Notes: generated by a model from the letters alone, not told the origin. Positions 18,082-27,428 are shown, counted from the first letter of the stretch. The stretch: 64,000 nucleotides of DNA from CAYRPN01 sp964426135 (GCA_964426135.1 CAYRPN010000016.1:3306-67305); one strand, 5' to 3'. A program made the numbers and translations.

Positions 18082-19380
18082 TCACACCAGCATGGCCGCG
18101 GGATTTTCCAGGAGCTTCTGGATCGTCTGGAGGAAAATGGCGGCAGTGGCGCCGTCGATGACGCGGTGATCGGCGCTGAGCGTCAGCGACATTTCCTGGC
18201 CGACGACGATCTTGCCGTCGCGCACCACCGGTTTTTCGAGGGCGGCGCCGATGGCGAGGATCGCGGCCTGCGGCGGGTTGATGATCGCGGTGAAGTGTTC
18301 GACGCCGAGCATGCCGAGGTTGCTCAGCGTAAACGTGCCGTCGGACATTTCCTCGATGGTCAGGCCCTGCTCGCGGGCCTTCTTGGCCAGACGCTTGGTC
18401 TCGCTGCTGATGGTGCGCAGGCCCAGGTTGTGCGCGTCGCGCAGCGTCGGCACCACGAGGCCGCCGCCTTTCTCCTCCGGCAGCGCGACCGCCACGCCGA
18501 TGTTCACCGTGCCGTGATACTGAATGCCGCCCTCGACCCAGGAGCTGTTCACCACCGGGTGCTGCACCAGCGCCATGGCGACGGCGCGGACGACGAAGTC
18601 GTTGACACTGAGCTTGACGCCTTGCGATTCGAGCTGGGCGTTGAGCGTGCCGCGGAGTTGCATGAGCGGCTCAATATTCACCGTCATCGTGACCGTGAAA
18701 TGCGGGATGGTTTGCTTCGACTCCACCAGACGTCTGGCGATGGTCTTGCGCATGTTCGTGAGGGTGACGAGCTTGGCCTCGAGTTTGGCGGCAGTCGTGG
18801 GAATGGCGGTGGAGGGGGTGATCGCTCTGGCCGGTACGGCGGGTTTGCTCGCCGGTTTGCCCGCGGCACCGGCGGCGGCGGATTCCACGTCGCGCTTGAT
18901 CACGCGCCCGGCAGGGCCGCTGCCGACAATCACAGCCACGTCGATCCCCTTTTCCTCAGCGATTTTCCGGGCGAGTGGACTGACGCGCACGCGAGTCGTC
19001 GGGGCGGGCGTTTCCAGCGTTGCGGTTGCCGCGCCGCCGTTCCCAGCGGCAACTGCGTTCTTCGTTTCAGCTTTTGCGACTTGCGACTTGGCGCCCGCGC
19101 TGCCTGCTGTCGGTGCGGCGGCGGCTTGTTCGACGGTTTCGCCGGGCTTGGCCATCACCAGGATCAGGCCGCCGATGGGCAAAGTCGCGCCCTCCGCAGC
19201 CACGAGTCTGGCGATCGTGCCGTCCTCATAGGACTGCAGTTCCATCGTGGCTTTGTCGGTTTCGACATCCGCCAGCACGTCGCCGGGGCTGACCTTGTCG
19301 CCGACTTTGGTGCGCCATTTGAGAAGCGTGCCCTCCTCCATCGTGTCGGAAAGGCGCGGCATGGTGACTTCGAGCGGCAT
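18082..19380 (-). CDS. Dihydrolipoamide acyltransferase, E2 of a 2-oxoacid dehydrogenase complex
   Basis: Transfers the acyl group from lipoate to CoA in a pyruvate-type dehydrogenase complex. The 432-residue protein has one lipoyl domain (about 2-75) with the lipoylated Lys43 in ETDKATME, an Ala/Pro/Thr linker, an E3/E1-binding domain (VRVSPLARKIAEEKGID) and a catalytic domain ending in LSADHRVIDG, with the active His and Asp. The opening MPLEVTMPRLSDTMEEG fits pyruvate dehydrogenase E2 best. E1 and E3 genes are absent nearby. The start codon lies about 280 bases before the divergent small gene. Confidence 0.9.
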   Translation of the reverse strand: MPLEVTMPRLSDTMEEGTLLKWRTKVGDKVSPGDVLADVETDKATMELQSYEDGTIARLVAAEGATLPIGGLILVMAKPGETVEQAAAAPTAGSAGAKSQVAKAETKNAVAAGNGGAATATLETPAPTTRVRVSPLARKIAEEKGIDVAVIVGSGPAGRVIKRDVESAAAGAAGKPASKPAVPARAITPSTAIPTTAAKLEAKLVTLTNMRKTIARRLVESKQTIPHFTVTMTVNIEPLMQLRGTLNAQLESQGVKLSVNDFVVRAVAMALVQHPVVNSSWVEGGIQYHGTVNIGVAVALPEEKGGGLVVPTLRDAHNLGLRTISSETKRLAKKAREQGLTIEEMSDGTFTLSNLGMLGVEHFTAIINPPQAAILAIGAALEKPVVRDGKIVVGQEMSLTLSADHRVIDGATAAIFLQTIQKLLENPAAMLV

Positions 19381-19660
19381 GGCAAACTCCTGTCGATCGG
19401 GTGGTGCGATTCGGCACAGCCTGTGCCGGTGCCAGATGATAGCGGATACAAAACCATCGTCGAAACCGACGCGAAATCAGCAGGAATCGTGGGGTACAGC
19501 GTCAGAGCATTGAATCCGACGCAGGCGAAGCCTCCGGGAAACCGTAACTGCGAATGAAATGGAGGCAATCTTCGGACAGTTGCGGTCCCCGGCTCGGCAA
19601 ACGTGGCTGCAGCCAGGCGGCAACCGCAAGTTCCAATTTCTATCGAAAGGCAGGTTTACA

Positions 19661-20020
19661 GTGGCGAAGAAGACGCTCGCAACCGTGTTCGTGATGTTCC
19701 TGACGCTTGTGCTCGGGGCCGGCAGCGCCGCGGCCGCCGATGAGAACAAGAAGGAAGGCAAGAAGGAGAAGGATCCCAACAGCATCAGCGGCGTGGTCAA
19801 AGCGGTCGATGCCGAGAAGAAGACGGTCACACTCGAGGTGAAGGTGAAGAAGAACACCGAGGAGAAGGTGCTGACCCTTGCTGCCGATGGCTCAGTCAAG
19901 ATCGCCGGCAAGGCCGCTACTCTTGCTGATCTGAAGGTCGGCGAGAAGGCAGTGGCAAAGGTGAATGAAAAGGGCGAGGTTGTGTCGCTCACTTCGGGTA
20001 AGAAGGAAAAGGCGAAGTGA
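19661..20020 (+). CDS. Small exported Lys-rich protein
   Basis: A 119-residue protein starting at a GTG with AAAGGCAGG upstream. The signal peptide (KKTLATVFVMFLTLVLGAGSAAAA) is followed by a Lys/Glu-rich linker and one beta-rich domain (SGVVKAVDAEKKTVTLEVKV...). This layout resembles small single-barrel periplasmic proteins that are common in planctomycetes and have no known role. A strong terminator follows at 20057, so it is probably a single-gene transcript. Confidence 0.72.
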   Translation: MAKKTLATVFVMFLTLVLGAGSAAAADENKKEGKKEKDPNSISGVVKAVDAEKKTVTLEVKVKKNTEEKVLTLAADGSVKIAGKAATLADLKVGEKAVAKVNEKGEVVSLTSGKKEKAK

Positions 20021-20056
20021 GGATCGCAGCAATCGCGGGTTCCTGTTTCAAATTGT

Positions 20057-20095
20057 AAAGAGCGGGCCGTGATTCACGGCCCGCTCTTTTTCTCG
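20057..20095 (+). terminator. Rho-independent terminator
   Basis: A perfect 15-base stem (AAAGAGCGGGCCGTG with its complement) and a 3-base ATT loop, ending in TTTTT at 20087-20091. It lies 36 bases after the stop of the small exported protein. Confidence 0.92.
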
Positions 20096-20391
20096 GCAAA
20101 CTCATCACCTTGGCTGGCCCGCGCCGGGAGACGCGCGCTGCCTCCGACGAAGGCACCTTGGAATCTCGCGGCTCTCGTCATTGGGTAAGCGTGAAAACCA
20201 GGTTTCAGTTTGGAACCTGTCGCTGCGACTTCACCGAAATCCGCCGAGACTGCTGCATGAACATGACCGGCCAGCGCCAGCGGGTAGACAAATGCGACGA
20301 GTGGACGGGCCAAGGCCGATCGAGGCCCCCCAATGGCATCAAACCCTCAGACGCTCTGGGCGCGCCATCGCTTTTCCGGGAGCATCGCCGC
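20096..20391. other. Intergenic region without recognisable gene
   Basis: About 300 bases between the terminator and the tRNA-Val promoter. Short open frames exist on both strands, but they are Arg-rich, lack ribosome binding sites and resemble no family. I see no repeat or RNA fold here. Confidence 0.4.
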
Positions 20392-20419
20392 TGGCAAGCG
20401 CGGGAGTCGCCGCTATAAT
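20392..20419 (+). promoter_or_regulatory. Promoter of tRNA-Val(GAC)
   Basis: A consensus -10 TATAAT at 20414-20419 and a -35-like TGGCAA at 20392-20397 with 16-base spacing, 32 bases before the tRNA 5' end. Confidence 0.7.
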
Positions 20420-20451
20420 GGGCGTCGCGGTGAAAGCTTCAAGCCGCTGTC

Positions 20452-20525
20452 GGGCCATTAGCGCAGTTGGCTAGCGCGCTTCCTTGACATGGAAGAGGTC
20501 ACAGGTTCAAGTCCTGTATGGCCCA
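20452..20525 (+). tRNA. tRNA-Val (anticodon GAC)
   Basis: A 74-base cloverleaf: acceptor GGGCCAT/ATGGCCC with discriminator A, anticodon stem CTTCC/GGAAG around loop TTGACAT (anticodon GAC, valine) and T-arm GGTTCAAGTCC. No CCA is encoded. A decayed transposase lies just downstream. Confidence 0.95.
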
Positions 20526-20639
20526 CTTGTTTGCCACATATCTTCGCGGAATCTTGCGGATTCCCGCAGAAAACCGCGTTTTCTGCAATCTGCTGCCCCT
20601 CGTTGCGAGACGATTCCCCACCGTACTCCACCGCTTTTT

Positions 20640-21226
20640 GCACCGCTGAACTTGCTGGGCCAGCGTGGGATGATGGTCCTTCACCGCCAGCACGTATCGC
20701 CCTCCTGATCGACGATCTGCGGGGCGATCTCCGAATGGCGTCCCACCCCCGGGGTCGCGTCGATGGCCACGGTGGCTCCGCGAATATCGACGATTTTCAG
20801 CAGTTTCGGGATCGCGGTGATCTCGTTGCACTTGTCATCGATGGCCACCTGGCCCAGCGACAGGCACGCCCCGTCGGCCCAGGCGCTGACCAGGTGCAGC
20901 GCCGCTTTCAGGTTCGCCTTGTCCAGCGACCGTCGCGCCGTTTGCCGTCGATGTGAACCTTCTCGCCCGCCTCCGGGCGCCGGGTCCTCGCACAGGCTGC
21001 GCACCGAGGCGACGAAATAGTGGTGGAACGCTTGCGGATCGAGCATCGCGAAGACCCGCTCGAATGTGTCGTACGACGGAATGCCGTGGGGCAGACGCAA
21101 AAAGTTCGCAGCCATGGCTCTTTGGCGTCGCCGAAGTCCTCGACATCCGACCAACTGTCGGCCCCGCAGATGAAGGCGGCAGTCGATGATTCGCTTCTTC
21201 TCTTGGCCCTCTGTTTTCGTTAACAT
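20640..21226 (-). pseudogene. ISAs1-family transposase remnant
   Basis: Broken transposase on the minus strand. Recognisable ISAs1 blocks occur in order but in different frames: FLRLPHGIPSYDTFERVF, HIDGK and RRSLDKANLKAALHLVSAW, then GQVAIDDKCNEITAIPKLL, VAIDATPGVGRHSEIAPQI, and YVLAVKDHHPTLAQQVQ. At least two frameshifts separate them. The C-terminal half expected of a protein of about 370 residues is missing, ending about 115 bases from tRNA-Val. No terminal inverted repeats were identified. Confidence 0.8.
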
Positions 21227-21341
21227 CTGGAAATGTGTTCGCGTCCACTAAGGCTCGTCGGTGAAGGCAGTGCCGGCACGAACGCCCTGGAAACAGGGCG
21301 TCTTTTGTTTCCCGAGGCCGGAGAACGACGGTGGTGTGAGA

Positions 21342-22757
21342 ATGCCCATGTCTGAGTCGATTGCACAATCTCTGCGTCAGATCGCGTTGTTCGCCACGAC
21401 ATTCGACCCGCCGGGGATTTACCATCGGGCCGCGGCGGAGGCGCTGCTGGCCCAGGGGTTCGACGAAGTGGTGGTCTGGCCCACCGGTCATCAACCGGGC
21501 CGCGGTGAGTCGGAACACGCCGCGTCACATCATCGCGCGGCGCTGGTTGACCTGGCGTTTCAGGAAATGCCCGCGGTGCGTGTGGAACTGACCGACTTGG
21601 AGAACGAGACGTTCTTGTCGCCGGCCGAGCGAGAGCGCCTCTGTTCCAAGACCGGCGAAGTCTGGCACGCGATCTCCGCCGACCTCGTGAAGCGCGACAA
21701 CGCCGGGCGCCCCGTGCTGATGACGCGCTGGGAAGGCGGCGAGGAACTGTGGCGAAGCGCCAGGTTTCTCGTGCTCCATCAGGCAGGCCATCCGCCGGCC
21801 GCCGCGGAAATGCCGCCGCGATCACGGTTGATTGCCGTCGACGCGCCGCATCGTCCGTCGGCGGAGCTGCGCACGCGCGTTTTCACGAATGAATCGGTTG
21901 ACGAATATCTGAGACCGACCGTTTCCAAGTATGTCTCTCGCAACCGCCTCTACATTCCCGGCGCCGCGGATCGCACGGCCCGCCTGGTGGTGAACAAACC
22001 GAAACTGCTGGTGGTGTACGACGAGCGGAATCCGCGCGCCTGCGAAGTGGCGGCGAAGTACCTGCCGATGTCGGGCGATCCGCCTGATCTCATCGCCGTG
22101 ACGGGCGGCGACGGCACGATGCTGCACGCGATCCGCAAGCACTGGCGGCTGCGCGTGCCGTTTCTGGGCATCAACACGGGACACCTCGGATTCCTGATGA
22201 ACGAGCGTCTCCCCGAGGCGCTCGATGGTTTGGAACTGGTCACGCGATCGCAGCCGATGCTGCAGGTGGACGCGGAGACCCTCGACGGCCAGATCACGCG
22301 CGGCCTCGCCTACGGCGACGCCTGGCTCGAGCGCGCGGAGGGCCAGGCGGCGTGGATTCAACTCGATGTCGACGGGCAGACGCAAGTGCCGAAGGTGGTT
22401 GGCGACGGACTGCTCGTCGCCACGGCGGCCGGTTCATCCGCCTATGCCCGCGCGATGGGCGCGGTGCCGGTCCCGTTGAACACGCGGGTGCTCACGCTGG
22501 TCGGCTCCAACGTGTTTCATCCGCGTTTCTGGAAACCCATGGCGCTCAATGAGAACGTGGTCATTCGCCTGACCAACCTGGACCGCTCCGGCAAACGGCC
22601 GGTGCGCGGCTACATTGACGGCCTGTCCCTGGGCATCGTTCAGGCGATGACGCTTCGTCGCAGCGCTGTGGCCTCGGTGGAACTGGCCTTCACGCGCGAG
22701 TTCGATCCATCGGCCAAACTGCTGCGCTCGCTGTTTCCGCCGACGGAGGAAAGGTGA
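21342..22757 (+). CDS. NadD-like nucleotidyltransferase fused to NAD kinase
   Basis: A 471-residue two-domain protein. Residues about 12-200 resemble nicotinate-mononucleotide adenylyltransferase: IALFATTFDPPGIYH matches the GTFDPxHxGH nucleotide site, EVVVWPTGHQPG the next strand, and RPSAELRTRVFTNESVDEYL with VSKYVSRNRLY the ISTTxIR segment. The first His of HxGH is Gly here; the second (His28) remains. Residues about 225-471 are an NAD kinase with GGDGT at 255-259, NTGHLGFLMNE and GDGLLVATAAGSSAYA. The kinase would make NADP from NAD. The start at 21342 is uncertain (ATG also at 21348, and an open frame from 21261). The adenylyltransferase half may be active, altered or structural. Confidence 0.85.
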   Translation: MPMSESIAQSLRQIALFATTFDPPGIYHRAAAEALLAQGFDEVVVWPTGHQPGRGESEHAASHHRAALVDLAFQEMPAVRVELTDLENETFLSPAERERLCSKTGEVWHAISADLVKRDNAGRPVLMTRWEGGEELWRSARFLVLHQAGHPPAAAEMPPRSRLIAVDAPHRPSAELRTRVFTNESVDEYLRPTVSKYVSRNRLYIPGAADRTARLVVNKPKLLVVYDERNPRACEVAAKYLPMSGDPPDLIAVTGGDGTMLHAIRKHWRLRVPFLGINTGHLGFLMNERLPEALDGLELVTRSQPMLQVDAETLDGQITRGLAYGDAWLERAEGQAAWIQLDVDGQTQVPKVVGDGLLVATAAGSSAYARAMGAVPVPLNTRVLTLVGSNVFHPRFWKPMALNENVVIRLTNLDRSGKRPVRGYIDGLSLGIVQAMTLRRSAVASVELAFTREFDPSAKLLRSLFPPTEER

Positions 22758-22837
22758 ACGTAAGCGCACGCCGCCGGGTGGCCGGGGCAGCAGGAAAGGT
22801 GAACGTGAGCGCACGCCGTCGGGTGGCCGGCGCAGCA
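22748..22837 (+). repeat. 45-base tandem repeat across the stop codon
   Basis: Two copies, 22748-22792 and 22793-22837, begin GGAAAGGTGAACGT and differ at a few positions. The first copy encodes the last residues and the stop codon of the NadD/NAD kinase fusion. Confidence 0.85.
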
Positions 22838-23089
22838 GGCTCGGCGGATGCCCCGGAACGATTGAGCTTGCACTGACGAATCGCGATTTTCTCTCTGCTT
22901 GCGACCTCAGCGCGCCCTTCCGGGGCTTCCGCGGACTTCAGCCCCGGCCACCCGGCGAGGGAGCAAAGGAGCCGTGCAAGATGAACACCGCAGATTCGAA
23001 TTGCTTCGCTCCCAGCCGGACGACTTGGAAAGTCGTTCCACATGCGATGTTGATCCTGCACGGCTCCAAAGATGAACACTGGCCATCTG
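22838..23089. other. Intergenic region, no gene seen
   Basis: About 250 bases with fragments of the CCGGCCACCCGGC-type repeat (around 22944-22957) and no supported coding frame. A -10-like TACAAT at 23090-23095 just beyond it could serve the next gene. Confidence 0.4.
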
Positions 23090-23114
23090 TACAATTCATG
23101 CGTGGAGAACCCCT

Positions 23115-26100
23115 TTGCCGCTGATTGAACCGACGACCAAGCTGATGGTGCTGATGTTCACCGACCTCGCCGGTTCGGTGGATTTGAAAACGCGCCTCGG
23201 TGCGACAGCTTATGCCCGAATCATCTCCCGGCACGATCAGCTTTTCAAGCAGATCATCGGCGCCATCACCGGCTCATCCACGATCAAAGACACCGGCGAC
23301 GGATTCCTCGTTCGATTCGAAACAGCTTCCGACGCGGTGCAGGCGGCATTGCGATTCCAGCACGCGATTCACCAGGAACCGTGGCAACCCGAGCCGGTGC
23401 GCGTACGCATCGGCCTGCACATCGGGCAGGTCGCGGAACTGGAAAAGGAAGACGCCACGGGGTTGCCGAAGCTGGTGGGCCTCGCCGCCGACATTGCCGC
23501 GCGCGTCATGGATCTGGCGGTGCCGGGACAGATTCTGATGACGCGCACGCCGTTCGACGACGGGCGGCAGTACATCCGCGAGCATCCGCCGGTCGATGGT
23601 GAGACGCCGCTGCTCAAATGGATGGCGCACGGGCCATATCTTTTCAAGGGCAGCGACGAGCCGATGGACGTGTTCGAGGTCGGCGCGGTGGGCATCGCGC
23701 CGCTGAAAGAGCCGCCGGACAGCAACAAGGCCAAGCGCGCGATTCGCCCCGGTGAAGAGGAACTCTTTGGCTGGCGGCCCGCCATTGGATTACAGGTGCC
23801 GGCCCGCGACGGCTGGATGGTGGAGCGGAAACTCGGCGAGGGCGGCTTCGGTGAAGTCTGGCTCGCGCGACACCAGCGCACTCGTGACGTGCGCGTCTTC
23901 AAGTTCTGCTTCGACGGCGACCGCCTGCGGTCGTTCAAGCGGGAGATGACGCTGTTTCGGCTGCTGCGCGAAGCGCTGGGTGATCGCAAGGACATCGCGA
24001 AGTTGTGGGAGGTTCGCCTCGACAAGCCGCCGTTCTATCTGGAGAGCGCGTTCAGCAAGGAAGGCGATCTGGGCGACTGGATGGCGAATCAGGGCGGGCC
24101 GCTGAAACTGCCGCTGGATCAGCGCCTGGAACTGATCGCCAAGATCGCCGACGCTGTCGCCGCGGCCCATTCCGTCGGCGTGCTTCACAAGGACATCAAG
24201 CCCGCGAACATCCTCGTGCACATCGATCCCGATGGTGCGGTTCAGCCGATGCTTGCGGATTTCGGCATCGGCGTGGCGACGGATCGCACGCAACTGGAAG
24301 GCCGCAACATCACGGTGGTGGGTTTCACCGAGGGCTTGCTCGACGGCAACGAATCCAGCCGCACCGGCACGCGACTCTACTCGCCGCCGGAATTGCTCAC
24401 CGGCAAAGCGTTCACCACGAAGGGCGATGTCTTCGCGCTGGGCGTGATGCTCTACCAGTTCATTGTCGGCGATCTGAGCCGGCCCCTGGCGCACGGCTGG
24501 GAACGCGAGGTCACGGATCCGCTGCTGCGCGAGGATGTGGCGGCTTGCGTGGCGGGCAACGAGGAAGAGCGCCTGGGCAGCGCCGGTGAACTGGCGAAGC
24601 GACTGCGCCGGCTTCCGCAGCGGCGCAAAGAACGCGCTCGGCAACGCGCCTTCCGCGTCGTCGTCGCCACGGCGGCGGCGCTGGCGCTGCTCGCCATCGT
24701 CGCTGGAGCGCTGGTGTTCCGCGAGCGCGGTTTGCGCGATGAGGCCGACCAGCAGCGCGATGCGGCAACGACCGCGAGAAATCTCGCCGAATCGAGGCGC
24801 GCGGAAATCGCGTCGCTGCTGGCCGAGAGTCGCAGCCGGCTCGTTCGCCTCTATGTGGAGAAGGGCTGGCGCAACGATGGCCGTGACCTGACGCAGTCGC
24901 TGCTGTGGTTCGTCGAGGCGCTGCGCAATGAGAGCGACGATGTTCGCGAGCAGTGGCTGCATCGATTGCGCATCGGCACATCCATGCAGCAGATTCCGAC
25001 GCTGGGCGTGGCGTGGGTGTCGCCGGAGTTCGGCTACGGCGTGAGCTACAACGCCGACGCCAGCCACGCCGCGATGTTCGTCAGCGACGACCGCGTTGTC
25101 GTCGTCGAACTGGCCAGCGGGAAGACGACGACGCTGCCCGCGCAGCTCGGCAAGTTCACCGCGCTGAGCGCCGACGCGACGCGACTGGTCACTGTCACCG
25201 CGCTGGGCACGGTGCAGGCGTGGAACACTGCCACCGCTCAGCCGATCTCGCCGGCGATCGGGCTTGGCCCCGACGAAACGCCGCGACGCATCGAGCTTAA
25301 TGGCGCCGGCGATCGCCTGCTGATGATCGGCGAGGGCGCGACGGCTCATCTTCGCAAGGTCGATGACCTTTCGCTGATCGCCCGGTTGACGCACGAGTCG
25401 AACATTCTCGACGCACGGTTCAGTGGTGATGGGCGCCTGCTGGCGACGGCGGGGCGCGACCGCAAGGTGAAAATCTGGGACGCCGTCACGGGCAAGCCCG
25501 TGGGCAATCCGATCGAACATTCCGACGAAGTGATTCGCGTGGCGTTCACGGCGGACAACGCGCGACTGTTCGTCGGCTGTGCCAACGGCGCCGTGCGCAT
25601 CTACCACACGAAGGACTGGACGCTGGCGGAAACGCTGGAACTGGGCGCCATGCTGGATATGGCCATCGACCCTTCCGGGCTCCACGTGGCTGCCACGGTG
25701 AGAACAAAGGGGACCATCGTGTGGGACCTGGTGCGCGGGCGCGCGTGGTCGACGCCGGTCCTCACCGGTCTGCCGCCGCTGTTTCTGAAGTTCACGCGCG
25801 ACGGCAAGTCGCTGCTGGCGGGCACGCCTGACGGGCAGCTCTGGCGAATCGATCAGCATTTGCCGGCCGCGATGTTTCCGATGCGAATCGGTTCGCGACC
25901 ATCGATCAGCATGACGACGAGCGACGACCTGCTCACATTCGACGGATATTCGATGCGCTCGTGGCAATGGCGCGGCGCTGGCGCTCCGCAGACGTCGATG
26001 CAGGTGAGGCCTATGCCACGGCCCGGCGAGGCGCCCGGCCGCGACGCGCCGCGCCCTAGGCGCGACCGGCTGACTACGCCGGTGCCCTACGGCGCGCCGA

Positions 26101-27209
26101 TGGTCGACGCCGAGGCGCCGATGCTCATCCATCAGATCGCCCTCGACGCCGCCGGCAAGCGCATCGCCGTGGGCAGCGCAGGCAACCAGGCGAATGTCTG
26201 GACGCTCGGCGAGAAAACCGCCCCGGTCATGCTGCCATTCAAGGATTCCGTTGAGTTCGTCGAGCTGACGCGCGACGGCAGGCAACTGCTCACGGTGACG
26301 GATGCCGGCGTTGCGCAGGTGTGGGACGTGACTGCGTCGTCTCCCACGCCGCGCACACTGCCGAGCCCGGCTCTTGTGCAAAGCGCGCGATTCTTTCCCG
26401 ACGGCAAACGCGTTCTCATCGGCGACGACGATGGAGACGCCTCGATCTGGGATGTGGCCGGCCTTCGCCGCGTGGTTGGTCCGATCTCCGGCGAGGGCAT
26501 CGCCGAGGTAATGCCTGACGAAACAGGCTCGCGTTTTCTGGTGCGCTACAACCTGTCGTTCCAACTGTTCGACGCCGCCACCGGCGCGGTTGCGACGCCA
26601 AAGGTCGAGTTCAAGGAGCAAATCGTCTACGTTGCCGTCGCATCGACCGGCCGCATTGCGACGGCCTCGCGCGACGGCCACGTGCGGATTCACTCGCCCG
26701 ACGGTAAGGAGATATCGCGCAGCGAGGTCTTGCCCGCGCTCACGCAGGTGGGCTTCAGTCCGGACGGCACGCGATTCGCAGCCCATTACGCCGATGGCGC
26801 CCGGGTCTTCGACACGCAGAGCGCCAAGCCCGTGAGCGAAGTCATGAGTCATGAGTCATTCGTGATCGATCTTGCATTCAGCAGCGACGGACGATTGCTG
26901 GCGACGGCTGCCGACGACCGCACAGCCCGCATCTGGGATGCGGCCACAGGCGCACCGGTCTCGCCATGGCTGCGGCATGGCTCACCAGTGCATCTCGTGC
27001 GCTTCCTTCCCGACGGTGGCGTGTTGACGGTCAGCGGCGACACGGCGGCGATCTGGCCGATGCCGACCGATTCGCGGCCCGCCGCCGAGCTTGCCGATCT
27101 CGTTCAACTCCAGGCCGGCGCCGCGATTGATTCGACGTTGTCGGTGGTGCCGCTGACCTGGGAGCAGTCGACGGATCGCGTGAAGCGGTTGTGGAAACGG
27201 GGCCAATAG
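23115..27209 (+). CDS. Class III nucleotidyl cyclase, Ser/Thr kinase and WD40 fusion
   Basis: A 1364-residue signalling protein. Residues about 8-190 form a class III cyclase homology domain with metal-binding Asp17 (FTDLAGS) and Asp62 (KDTGDGFLVRF); the usual transition-state Asn (VNxAAR) is Asp (ADIAAR). Residues about 235-500 are a Hanks-type kinase: LGEGGFGEVW, Lys in RVFKF, LHKDIKPANIL and ADFGIG. A membrane segment follows at about 513-533, then a coiled region and WD40-like repeats from about 620 to 1350 (several FSxDGRLLATA...KIWDAVTG units). The TTG start has GGAG 7 bases upstream. The membrane anchor puts the propeller on the other side of the membrane from the kinase. A Pro/Arg-rich segment near residue 965 (26008-26080) may be a repeat insertion. 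The signal and targets are unknown. Confidence 0.9.
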   Translation: MPLIEPTTKLMVLMFTDLAGSVDLKTRLGATAYARIISRHDQLFKQIIGAITGSSTIKDTGDGFLVRFETASDAVQAALRFQHAIHQEPWQPEPVRVRIGLHIGQVAELEKEDATGLPKLVGLAADIAARVMDLAVPGQILMTRTPFDDGRQYIREHPPVDGETPLLKWMAHGPYLFKGSDEPMDVFEVGAVGIAPLKEPPDSNKAKRAIRPGEEELFGWRPAIGLQVPARDGWMVERKLGEGGFGEVWLARHQRTRDVRVFKFCFDGDRLRSFKREMTLFRLLREALGDRKDIAKLWEVRLDKPPFYLESAFSKEGDLGDWMANQGGPLKLPLDQRLELIAKIADAVAAAHSVGVLHKDIKPANILVHIDPDGAVQPMLADFGIGVATDRTQLEGRNITVVGFTEGLLDGNESSRTGTRLYSPPELLTGKAFTTKGDVFALGVMLYQFIVGDLSRPLAHGWEREVTDPLLREDVAACVAGNEEERLGSAGELAKRLRRLPQRRKERARQRAFRVVVATAAALALLAIVAGALVFRERGLRDEADQQRDAATTARNLAESRRAEIASLLAESRSRLVRLYVEKGWRNDGRDLTQSLLWFVEALRNESDDVREQWLHRLRIGTSMQQIPTLGVAWVSPEFGYGVSYNADASHAAMFVSDDRVVVVELASGKTTTLPAQLGKFTALSADATRLVTVTALGTVQAWNTATAQPISPAIGLGPDETPRRIELNGAGDRLLMIGEGATAHLRKVDDLSLIARLTHESNILDARFSGDGRLLATAGRDRKVKIWDAVTGKPVGNPIEHSDEVIRVAFTADNARLFVGCANGAVRIYHTKDWTLAETLELGAMLDMAIDPSGLHVAATVRTKGTIVWDLVRGRAWSTPVLTGLPPLFLKFTRDGKSLLAGTPDGQLWRIDQHLPAAMFPMRIGSRPSISMTTSDDLLTFDGYSMRSWQWRGAGAPQTSMQVRPMPRPGEAPGRDAPRPRRDRLTTPVPYGAPMVDAEAPMLIHQIALDAAGKRIAVGSAGNQANVWTLGEKTAPVMLPFKDSVEFVELTRDGRQLLTVTDAGVAQVWDVTASSPTPRTLPSPALVQSARFFPDGKRVLIGDDDGDASIWDVAGLRRVVGPISGEGIAEVMPDETGSRFLVRYNLSFQLFDAATGAVATPKVEFKEQIVYVAVASTGRIATASRDGHVRIHSPDGKEISRSEVLPALTQVGFSPDGTRFAAHYADGARVFDTQSAKPVSEVMSHESFVIDLAFSSDGRLLATAADDRTARIWDAATGAPVSPWLRHGSPVHLVRFLPDGGVLTVSGDTAAIWPMPTDSRPAAELADLVQLQAGAAIDSTLSVVPLTWEQSTDRVKRLWKRGQ

Positions 27210-27237
27210 AGGACGTACAGCATCGACTCAGCAGGCT

Positions 27238-27318
27238 AGCGGTCGGGCCGAGTCCGCGAGGCCCACTTGTGTCTTGGCGCTCAAGCGGGTGAGCCTCGCG
27301 GACTCGGCCCGACCGTTA
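27238..27318. repeat. GGTCGGGCCGAGTCCGCGAGG inverted-repeat element, copy 1
   Basis: Perfect 22-base arms at 27241-27262 and 27293-27314 enclose a 30-base loop. Another copy lies at 61605-61741, and single arms occur near 58991-59012 and 63863-63881. Confidence 0.8.
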
Positions 27319-27428
27319 ACCTTCGGAACCGATCTTGCACAACTGCGAATCCTCAACCATCCGCCGACTCATCACTCACCTCGGCTCGGCTGCTTGCGGT
27401 TGGACGGCACATGGCACATCATCTGGGC

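Noticed and set aside
20074..20418. Short frames on both strands between the terminator and tRNA-Val
   Set aside because: Arg-rich, no ribosome binding site and no similarity.
23790..26852. Long open frame (about 1020 codons) on the minus strand of the cyclase-kinase gene
   Set aside because: It is the antisense shadow of a high-GC gene: Arg/Ala/His-rich, no domain, no ribosome binding site, fully covered by the real gene.
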